A stretch of 64,000 nucleotides of DNA, taken from positions 1 to 64,000 of the forward strand of contig JAESPE010000006.1 in the NCBI GenBank assembly GCA_016756835.1. Direction: 5' to 3'. Under the pieces are notes generated by a model. The model made no database searches. It was given only the letters and a program-made list of their open reading frames with translations, and was not told the origin of the DNA. Below, piece after piece: positions 54,240 to 61,024 of the stretch (positions are counted from its first letter, which is position 1; each line of letters starts with the position of its first letter). This DNA is from a gamma proteobacterium endosymbiont of Lamellibrachia anaximandri. Its GTDB lineage: Bacteria > Pseudomonadota > Gammaproteobacteria > Chromatiales > Chromatiaceae. Made by a program: the position numbers and the translations under genes.

Positions 54240-54520
54240 GTAGGAATAGAGGTGTTTTTCGATGGACGCTGCTGCTGGCGACGCTGCTGAATCCGTGGAT
54301 GGCCCAGGCAGAGCAGCGGATGGAACTGGACGGTACGGCGGTAGTTGGCAGCCGGGAGTCCCCTCAGGTGCTCTATCTGGTGCCCTGGCGGAAATCGGGG
54401 CCGGGTGATCCGTTAGGCATGCCGCCGTTGGAGAGCGGAGACGATCTGCGGGTCCCGTTGGAGCGGGCGGTGTTTCGGCGGCAGCTCGACTATTTCAGTG
54501 CCGCCAATGAACAACCATGA
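54236..54520 (+). CDS. Small exported protein of the envelope machine
   Basis: 94 aa from ATG 54236, inside an ATGA overlap with the previous stop. A signal peptide ends WMAQAE. The mature 70 residues (MELDGTAVVGSRESPQVLYLVPWRK, then PLGMPPLESGDDLRVPLERAVFRRQLDYF) are compact and charged and have no cysteine. The VLYLVPWRK/RAVFRRQLDYF pattern seems to recur before ExbB genes in similar clusters, as far as I recall. The function is unknown. Confidence 0.7.
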   Translation: MSRNRGVFRWTLLLATLLNPWMAQAEQRMELDGTAVVGSRESPQVLYLVPWRKSGPGDPLGMPPLESGDDLRVPLERAVFRRQLDYFSAANEQP

Positions 54521-54593
54521 ACGAAACGCCGTACGACCTGCAGAACAAGGTCATTAATAGATCAATCTGAATAATCGCTACAGAGGAACCATT

Positions 54594-55238
54594 ATGGACA
54601 ACTATCTTTTTATCATTCGATTTTTTCAAGAGGGAGGGGTGTTCATGTACCCGATCCTGCTGATTTTTGCCCTCGGCCTGGCGATAGCTGTAGAGCGTTA
54701 CGTCTACCTGGCAAGCGCGAAACTGCGCAACAGCCGTTTCTGGGCGAGGGTGCTGCCACAGCTGAATGAAGGTGAATTCAAACAGGCGCTGCAATCGGCC
54801 AGCGACTCCAGCACCGCCCTGGGGCGCATCCTGGTTTACGGGCTGTCCCGCACACACAATGCACGGCGCCGGGGAGACATTGAGATGGCAATGGAAGAGG
54901 GGCTGATGGAGGAGATCCCACGTTTTGAGAAACGCACTCACTATCTGAGCACTCTGGCCAATATCGCCACGCTTCTTGGCCTCTTGGGAACCATTATCGG
55001 TCTGATCAACGCCTTCACCGCAGTCGCTGCTGCCGATCCTGCGGAGAAGGCGGACCTGCTCTCCGCCAGCATCTCGGTGGCGATGAATACCACCGCTTTC
55101 GGTTTGATGGCGGCGATCCCGCTATTGCTTGTCTACACGCTGCTGCAGAGCCGTACCACCCAGGTTGTCGATAGTCTGGAGATGGTTTCTGTGAAGTTCC
55201 TCAATATCGTCACCGAGCGGGCCGGGAGCACAAAATGA
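54594..55238 (+). CDS. ExbB/TolQ/MotA-family proton channel subunit
   Basis: 214 aa. Three membrane helices: about 15-35 (MYPILLIFALGLAIAVERYVY), about 120-145 (LANIATLLGLLGTIIGLINAF) and about 160-185 (ISVAMNTTAFGLMAAIPLLL). GLLGTIIGLINAF and the NTTAFGLMAAIP stretch are the TolQ/ExbB signature with the Thr and Pro of the proton path. With two ExbD subunits it should form a proton-motive-force motor in the inner membrane, as AglR does with AglQ and AglS in Myxococcus. It starts 73 nt after the small exported protein and ends in an ATGA overlap with exbD1. Confidence 0.92.
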   Translation: MDNYLFIIRFFQEGGVFMYPILLIFALGLAIAVERYVYLASAKLRNSRFWARVLPQLNEGEFKQALQSASDSSTALGRILVYGLSRTHNARRRGDIEMAMEEGLMEEIPRFEKRTHYLSTLANIATLLGLLGTIIGLINAFTAVAAADPAEKADLLSASISVAMNTTAFGLMAAIPLLLVYTLLQSRTTQVVDSLEMVSVKFLNIVTERAGSTK

Positions 55239-55750
55239 GACGCAGGTCGCGTCGTTATGCAGAAGAGGCGGAGCTGAATATCACCGCCTTTATGAATCTG
55301 ATGGTGATACTGGTGCCCTTTCTCCTGATCACCGCCACCTTCTCTCGCATGGCAGTGCTGGATCTCCACCTGCCGCCGGCCAGTGAGGGCAGCAGTGCTG
55401 CCAAGGGAGAACTCCAGTTGGAGGTTATTGTGCGCCACGACGCCATCGAGATTGCCGATCGTCGTGGAGGTCTGATTCAGCGCATCGAACAGCAGGAGTC
55501 GGGACAACATCTGCAGCAGCTTTCACAGGTGCTGCAGGCACTCAAGGCGCGTTATCCCGAAAAGCGCAACGTATACATCCTGTCGGAACCGGAGGTCTCA
55601 TATGACGATCTGGTGCAGGTGATGGACCGGGTGCGGATTACCGATCTGGTGCAGGCAGGTTCGGTGGTGCAGGCGGAGCTGTTTCCCGATATCTCCCTGG
55701 GCGATGCGCCTCCGCTGTCAGGGGCGGCAACCAGGGGCAAAGGCTCATGA
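55235..55750 (+). CDS. ExbD/TolR-family motor subunit 1 (Asn for the usual Asp)
   Basis: 171 aa. A short Arg-rich cytoplasmic N-terminus, one membrane helix (ELNITAFMNLMVILVPFLLITA) and a periplasmic domain (ELQLEVIVRHDAIEIAD, YPEKRNVYILSEPEVSYDDL). In ExbD and TolR the helix holds an Asp that carries the proton (LVDVMLVL-type); here the aligned residue is Asn (FMNLMVIL). The same wording is found in one of the two ExbD proteins of such clusters, so this may be a structural partner rather than a proton carrier. ATGA overlaps on both sides. Confidence 0.9.
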   Translation: MRRRSRRYAEEAELNITAFMNLMVILVPFLLITATFSRMAVLDLHLPPASEGSSAAKGELQLEVIVRHDAIEIADRRGGLIQRIEQQESGQHLQQLSQVLQALKARYPEKRNVYILSEPEVSYDDLVQVMDRVRITDLVQAGSVVQAELFPDISLGDAPPLSGAATRGKGS

Positions 55751-56268
55751 AGATGTCACGCCGGGCGAAACGCATGCAACGGCACCACAAGCGCAACCGG
55801 TGACGCGGCGGCATCAACCTGGTATCGCTGATGGATATATTCACTATCCTGGTCTTTTTCCTGTTGGTGAACTCCTCAGAGGTGCAGGTGCTGCCCAACG
55901 CCAAGGCCCTCAAGCTGCCTGAGTCGAGCGCAGAGCAGCGTGCAAAAGAGACCATGGTGGTGATGCTCAATACAGAGGAGATTCGGCTGCAGGGAGAGGT
56001 TGTGGTGCAGCTCGACCGGCTGGCAGACTCCACTACGGAGATGATCGAGCCGCTGCGGCAGGCACTGGATGAACGGCTGAAGATAGCGCTTCCTGCTGTG
56101 GGGAAGGAAGCTGATGGCATAGGTGAAATCACCATCATGGCGGACAGGCAGGTCCCTTACAGCCTGCTGAAACGGGTGATGCTGACCTGTGCGGAGAGCG
56201 AGTTCGGCAATATCTCCCTGGCAGTAGTGAGACGCCCGGAGGAAGGTGAGTCAGAGGTGGCGCTATGA
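55747..56268 (+). CDS. ExbD/TolR-family motor subunit 2, frame broken by TGA at codon 19
   Basis: The frame starts at ATG 55747 in an ATGA overlap with exbD1, and ends in an ATGA overlap with the TonB-like gene; it would be 173 aa. Codon 19, at 55801-55803, is TGA, between HHKRNR and RGGINLVSLMD. After it the ExbD helix INLVSLMDIFTILVFFLLVNS carries the proton-binding Asp that exbD1 lacks, followed by a normal periplasmic domain (EEIRLQGEVVVQLDRLA, EITIMADRQVPYSLLKRVM). An ATG at 55831 could restart translation, but without a ribosome site and losing the cytoplasmic end. Possible explanations: a sequencing error, readthrough of TGA-C, a nonsense mutation, or reassignment. The rest of the gene shows no decay. 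Confidence 0.82.
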
Positions 56269-57236
56269 GTGTGATGACACATCGGCTGGAACTGCCCTGG
56301 AACAGTGCGCACTGGGAAGACCGGCAGTTCCGCCGGTTGCAACTGGTGATGGTAGGTGCAGCGCTGCTGCTTGGGATGGTGCTCTCCCTGGTGGAACTGC
56401 CGCAACAGGAACGGTTTACACGCGTCACCCCGCCACGGCTGGCGAAACTCATTCTGGAACGCCGTCCGATAAAACCGGTAGAGCGTAAGCCGCCGGAAGT
56501 CGAGATACCCGTGGTTAAACCAAAACCGGTTGCCAAGCCGAAACCCAAGCCCAAGCCGGTAGTGAAAAAAAAGCCGAAAAGACAACCTTCCAAGGTGGCG
56601 AAGAAGCAGAAAAAAAGCGACCCGGCCGCAGCAAGACGCAAGGCCAGACAATCGGGTCTGCTGGCTGTTGCCGACGAGTTGGCGGAGCTGCGTTCCGCAC
56701 CTGCGGTGAGCAGCGTGGCGTCATCCCGCAGCCTCTCCAAAGCAGGTAACAAGGCAAATCGGGTGGAGCGCTCGCTGGTAACTGCGGGTGCCTCCCGTGG
56801 TAGTGACGGCATCAACACCGCGAAACTAAGCCGGGATACCGGCTCTCAAGGGTTGAGTGGTCGAAAAACGACCCAGGTGCGATCCGCAGTGCAGGGCAAC
56901 GGAGGTGGCGGTAGCCGGGCTAAAAAGGTGGCGAAAGACTACTCTGCCCAGCGTACTGAAGAGGAGGTTCAACTGGTGTTCGATCGCAACAAAGGGGCGC
57001 TCTACTCCATCTACAACCGGGCACTGCGAAAGAACCCCTCATTGATGGGAAAGATGCTGCTGGAGATTACCATTGCACCCTCGGGCAAGGTGACTACCTG
57101 TCGTTTGCTCTCCTCTGAGCTGGAGAACCGGAAACTGGAGCGAAAGCTGCTCGCGAGAATAAGGATGTTCGATTTTGGCTCCAAAGAGGTGGAGACCACT
57201 GTTGTCTCCTACCCGATCGACTTTCTTCCCTCATGA
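56265..57236 (+). CDS. TonB-like protein with AgmX/PglI-type C-terminal domain
   Basis: 323 aa. One membrane helix (about 28-48, LVMVGAALLLGMVLSLVELP) is followed by a Pro/Lys-rich TonB-like linker (VKPKPVAKPKPKPKPVVKKK, about 82-120) and a Ser/Gly-rich spacer. The C-terminal ~95 residues (EEVQLVFDRNKGALYSIYNR, KMLLEITIAPSGKVTTCRLL, FPID-like end) match the AgmX/PglI C-terminal domain known from gliding motility genes. In the Agl-Glt machine such proteins carry motor energy across the periplasm. ATGA overlaps both exbD2 and apbE. Confidence 0.88.
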   Translation: MSVMTHRLELPWNSAHWEDRQFRRLQLVMVGAALLLGMVLSLVELPQQERFTRVTPPRLAKLILERRPIKPVERKPPEVEIPVVKPKPVAKPKPKPKPVVKKKPKRQPSKVAKKQKKSDPAAARRKARQSGLLAVADELAELRSAPAVSSVASSRSLSKAGNKANRVERSLVTAGASRGSDGINTAKLSRDTGSQGLSGRKTTQVRSAVQGNGGGGSRAKKVAKDYSAQRTEEEVQLVFDRNKGALYSIYNRALRKNPSLMGKMLLEITIAPSGKVTTCRLLSSELENRKLERKLLARIRMFDFGSKEVETTVVSYPIDFLPS

Positions 57237-58207
57237 GAGGTGTAATGGTTCGGGTGCTGGCGGTGCTGCTGGGATTTGCCAGCTTCGGTGCCGAGGCGCA
57301 GTGGTTATGGCGAAGCGCCGATATCATGGGTACCCGAATTACGTTGCAACTGTGGTGTGAATCTACAGAGCAGGGTGAGGCTGCCATAGAGGCTGTGCTG
57401 AAGGAGATGCACCGCATCGATCGAGCGATGAGTCCGTTTCGCTCTGACAGTGAATTGTCACGGGTCAACCGGGAGGCGGGTCAGGGAGTGGTGGCGATCA
57501 GTGGTGAGTTGTTCAGGTTGCTGGAGAAGTCACGGCAGATATCTGAATTGACAGACGGGGCCTTCGACATCACCTTTGCCAGCGTCGGTGACCATTATGA
57601 CTATCGTCGTGGCATCAAACCCAGTGACGCGACACTGGGAGGGCTGTTGCCCGCCATCGATTATCATCATGTTTTGCTCCAGGCGGACCCGTCCGGCGTG
57701 CGGTTTGCTCGACCGCAGGTGCGTATCGATCTTGGTGGAATAGCCAAAGGCTATGCGGTTGATCGGAGCATAACGATCCTGCGACGTCACGGCATCGAAC
57801 ACGCTACTCTGAGTGCTGGTGGCGATAGCCGTTTTCTTGGTGACCGACGTGGCCGTTCATGGCGGGTGGGTATCCGCGATCCGGATGACAAGAAGGGCAT
57901 CAAGGCGTTGCTGCCTTTGAATGAATCCGCGCTCTCTACCTCCGGCGACTATGAGCGTTTTTTTATGCTGGATGGTGTGCGCCACCACCACATTCTGAAT
58001 CCCAAATCGGGCCGCTCGGCCGAAGGGGTGCGTAGTGTCTCGATTGTGGGGCCGGAGGCGGTGACTACGGATGCGCTGGCCACAGCGATATTCGTTATGG
58101 GCGAATCGGCTGGTATGGCGCTGGTGGAGCGGCTGTCGGGTATTGAGGCGGTATTTGTGGGTCCAACCGGTGAGATTCGCTTCTCCTCTGGGCTTGCAGC
58201 GCAATGA
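57233..58207 (+). CDS. apbE: FAD:protein FMN transferase ApbE
   Basis: 324 aa; ATG 57245 is an alternative to ATG 57233, which lies in an ATGA overlap. A signal peptide (VRVLAVLLGFASFGAEA) sends it to the periplasm. Family motifs in order: DIMGTRITLQL, MSPFRSDSELSRVNRE, LTDGAFDITFASVG, RIDLGGIAKGYAVDRS, LSAGGDSRFLG, HHHILNPKSGRSAEG and TTDALATAIFVMGESAG. ApbE links FMN to a Thr/Ser of exported redox proteins. No FMN_bind domain or S-G-A-T-like target site is obvious among its neighbours. It is the last gene of the rightward operon. Confidence 0.95.
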   Translation: MRGVMVRVLAVLLGFASFGAEAQWLWRSADIMGTRITLQLWCESTEQGEAAIEAVLKEMHRIDRAMSPFRSDSELSRVNREAGQGVVAISGELFRLLEKSRQISELTDGAFDITFASVGDHYDYRRGIKPSDATLGGLLPAIDYHHVLLQADPSGVRFARPQVRIDLGGIAKGYAVDRSITILRRHGIEHATLSAGGDSRFLGDRRGRSWRVGIRDPDDKKGIKALLPLNESALSTSGDYERFFMLDGVRHHHILNPKSGRSAEGVRSVSIVGPEAVTTDALATAIFVMGESAGMALVERLSGIEAVFVGPTGEIRFSSGLAAQ

Positions 58208-58295
58208 AACTGTGCTAAGTAGTTGCGTCGCCTATTCCTGCGCATCCGATATCATCAGGTCGCATAGTTGATTCCCATCCATAAACATCAAGATT

Positions 58296-58390
58296 ACTCT
58301 CGCAAAGGCGCAAAGAACGTCGAGAAACAATTATTATGCGTTGAATAACAATAAGTTATAACTTTGCGATCTTAGCGTCTTAGCGAGAGT
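58296..58390. repeat. Imperfect inverted-repeat element downstream of apbE
   Basis: ACTCTCGCAAAGGCGCAAAG (58296-58315, plus A) pairs with the sequence at 58370-58390 at 18 of 21 positions, with a 53-nt middle. The CGCAAAGGCGCAAAG wording is that of a widespread class of extragenic repeats in bacteria. The rest of 58208-58633 shows nothing else I recognise. Confidence 0.6.
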
Positions 58391-58633
58391 CGCTGTTTCA
58401 GGATGGACACAGGTTGGTGCAATTATCAGATGCCGTAAGGCAATTCGGAATACGTTCACAATTTGGATAAATACTCATTTATTTCGTTTAATAATTATTG
58501 GATTTAGCGAGTCGTCACATTTTTCACCAGTAGTGATGGATGGGTTTCACATGTTTTTGAAAGGCGGATTTTTTCTGTTTTCCTAACGGCTAGACTCACT
58601 CCCATTGAATTGATTACCGATGGGTTGACGCAG

Positions 58634-60670
58634 ATGTTTGCGCAGATTGGAAAACTTGTATTTGTTGTGGTTACTGCTTTTTCACTTGCTGCATGTGGCA
58701 GTGGATCAGGGGATACATCATCTGTTTCAGATACAACAGGAAGTACTGTACTGAAGACGACAGCAAATCGTATCTCATCATCGATGGATGATGTTGAAGA
58801 GGAGGTTAGTGGGTCCATCTACTCAAACAGCAGTGATCTGGAGTTGATCAACGACGATCAAGACCAGGTAATTGGCATGCGGTTTGTGATGGATGTACCG
58901 CAGGGTGCCGTTATTGATAAAGCCAGTGTACGGTTTACCGTTGACGAAGTTTCCACTGGAGCAGGTGATCTGGAAATATTTGCAGAACACGCTATTGATG
59001 CGGAAAGTTTCGCGAGCAGTAATTACAATGTCTCTTCCCGGATAACTTTTTCCGAAACCGTCAGCTGGAAACCGGGTAGCTGGAATGTTGTTGGTGAGTC
59101 CGGTCATGAGCAGGAGACCCCGGATCTTGCAGCATTGATTCAAAAGGTAGTGGATCAGCCTCAATGGCAGCCAGGGCATCATCTTGTTCTGGTCATCAGA
59201 GGTAGTGGAAGAAGAACCGCGTCATCTTATGATGGCGATGCAGCCAGTGCGCCTTTACTGAATGTCGATTATTTCGATGGCGGGAATACCGGCGGCACCG
59301 GAACAGATCCTGTGCAGCCCAATCGGCCGCCTGAATTGTCGGGAACTCCAGCACTTACAGTAGCGGAAGGTGAGGGCTATGTTTTCACGCCAGTAGCTGT
59401 GGATGCCGATAATGACGCATTGGTATTCTCGATAAGTAATTTGCCTTCATGGGCGAACTTCAGTGCGGTAAACGGCGGACTGTCTGGAACGCCGGATTTC
59501 AATCAATCAGGTACTTATACCAACATCAGTATATCCGTAACCGATGGGGCTGAGACTGTGTCTCTCGCACCTTTTTCCATCACCGTAACTGATGTGAACC
59601 GTGCGCCCGTAATCAGTGGCCTGGCACCCACCCAGGTTGTGGCAGGTGGCAGCTACCAGTTTACTCCGAGTGCTGTTGATCAGGATGGAGATGCGTTGAT
59701 ATTCTCTATTACGGGCAAACCTGCTTGGGCAACCTTCGATTCATCGACGGGTCGTTTGTTTGGAACGCCTTCGGTGGCAGATGCCGGAAACTATGAGAAT
59801 GTCGGAATTGCCGTTTCCGATGGCGTATACAACGTCGCGTTGCCCGGTTTTTCGATTAGTGTGAGTTTGGCAAATAGTGCGCCGACGATCAGTGGTACCC
59901 CATTGAATGAGGTGACTGAAGGCGCGCTATATCAATTTACGCCCGTTGCCGGCGATGCAGATAATAACCCACTTGTTTTTTCTATTATCAACATGCCTTC
60001 CTGGGCTGTGTTTAACAGCGCAAACGGCAGACTCAGTGGCACTCCATCCGGGGACTACATTGGTGAATACAATGATATTCGTATCAGTGTAAGCGACGGA
60101 GTGGCGAGTGCAGCTCTCGCGGCATTTTCCATCAATGTGCTGGGCATTAATCATCAACCTGTTGCGAATGATGATCTGGTATCTGCAACGGCGGGCCAGG
60201 TGGTGCCGATTGCTGTGCTGAATAACGACAGCGGCCTTGAGGATGGGCCGATTACTCTGAGCGTGCTGCAGAATACAACGAAGGGGAGCCTCTCGATCAA
60301 TGGGGATAATACCTTTTCATACCTCCCGGATGCTGGATACAGTGGTTTGGATTCGTTTACCTACCAGGTTGTGGATATTGACGGTGAGAGTGCCACGGCA
60401 ACCGTAACCCTCAGCGTGACTTGCGAGGGAGAATGCACTACACACATGGCCAGAATCAGCTGGAGTCAAAGCAGTGGTGTGGGAGTTCAGGAATATCGTG
60501 TTCACTTTGGAACTCAGTCGGGTGTTTACACCCAGTGGGTCGTGGCTGACACTATGACCTCCCATGATGTGACGGTTCCTGGTGGTGGTGCCTGGTATTT
60601 CTCAGTGACTGCGGTTGACAGTCTTGGTGTTGAGTCCGGTTTCGCTGATGAGGTCAGTTTAACTTTTTAG
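58634..60670 (+). CDS. Modular lipoprotein: DNRLRE-like domain, three Ig repeats, cadherin-like and FnIII-like domains
   Basis: 678 aa from ATG 58634 (a TTG at 58610 is in frame). The signal peptide ends in the lipobox SLAAC. Residues about 45-210 form a beta-sandwich domain (ISSSMDDVEEE, YSNSSDLELINDD, FVMDVPQGAVIDKASVRFTV, GSGRRTASSYDG), of the kind that often joins secreted enzymes. Three ~95-residue putative-Ig/cadherin-like repeats follow (YVFTPVAVDADNDALVFSI, then LPSWANF, SGTPDF). The last part (VANDDLVSATAGQVVPIAVLNND, then ISWSQSSGVGVQEYRVHFG) repeats the two-domain ending of the lipoprotein at 11396. A likely surface protein binding sugars or the extracellular matrix. No catalytic domain is seen. 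Confidence 0.82.
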   Translation: MFAQIGKLVFVVVTAFSLAACGSGSGDTSSVSDTTGSTVLKTTANRISSSMDDVEEEVSGSIYSNSSDLELINDDQDQVIGMRFVMDVPQGAVIDKASVRFTVDEVSTGAGDLEIFAEHAIDAESFASSNYNVSSRITFSETVSWKPGSWNVVGESGHEQETPDLAALIQKVVDQPQWQPGHHLVLVIRGSGRRTASSYDGDAASAPLLNVDYFDGGNTGGTGTDPVQPNRPPELSGTPALTVAEGEGYVFTPVAVDADNDALVFSISNLPSWANFSAVNGGLSGTPDFNQSGTYTNISISVTDGAETVSLAPFSITVTDVNRAPVISGLAPTQVVAGGSYQFTPSAVDQDGDALIFSITGKPAWATFDSSTGRLFGTPSVADAGNYENVGIAVSDGVYNVALPGFSISVSLANSAPTISGTPLNEVTEGALYQFTPVAGDADNNPLVFSIINMPSWAVFNSANGRLSGTPSGDYIGEYNDIRISVSDGVASAALAAFSINVLGINHQPVANDDLVSATAGQVVPIAVLNNDSGLEDGPITLSVLQNTTKGSLSINGDNTFSYLPDAGYSGLDSFTYQVVDIDGESATATVTLSVTCEGECTTHMARISWSQSSGVGVQEYRVHFGTQSGVYTQWVVADTMTSHDVTVPGGGAWYFSVTAVDSLGVESGFADEVSLTF

Positions 60671-60736
60671 TCCCTTTTCTGATTACCCCCTATAACTCAG
60701 CTACTATAGGGAAAGAGATTTATCCGCGAATAACGC

Positions 60737-60788
60737 AAAAAGCGCAAGGTCGTAGAGAGTGAAACAACTCTACGACCTTGCGCTTTTT
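60737..60788. terminator. Long perfect hairpin between the two modular surface protein genes
   Basis: A 21-bp arm at 60737-60757 (AAAAAGCGCAAGGTCGTAGA, plus G) is exactly complementary to 60768-60788, with a 10-nt loop. The right arm ends in TTTTT, so it can serve as a terminator in either direction. It sits 66 nt after the upstream stop codon. It resembles the class of the element at 58296. Confidence 0.75.
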
Positions 60789-61024
60789 ACGTTTAATCTT
60801 CTGGTTATCTGAAGGTCAATGAACAAATATTCTATTGAATGATTTCGTTCACAAAAAAATATATTCAATCTGTTTGTTCTTAAAATATATGCATAAATCC
60901 GGCAGGCATCACACATTGAAATCAGTGTGAAAAATTGTGTCACATGTTTGATTTTATGAGCTGTTCATCCATCCTATGATTGCCAACAATGTAGCCATAA
61001 CGAGTTGTGTTGTGGATTATAAAT

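Noticed and set aside
55790-55840. Selenocysteine at the TGA of exbD2
   Set aside because: ExbD proteins have no redox residue here, no SECIS-like hairpin is apparent just downstream, and the flanking residues are a basic cytoplasmic tail.
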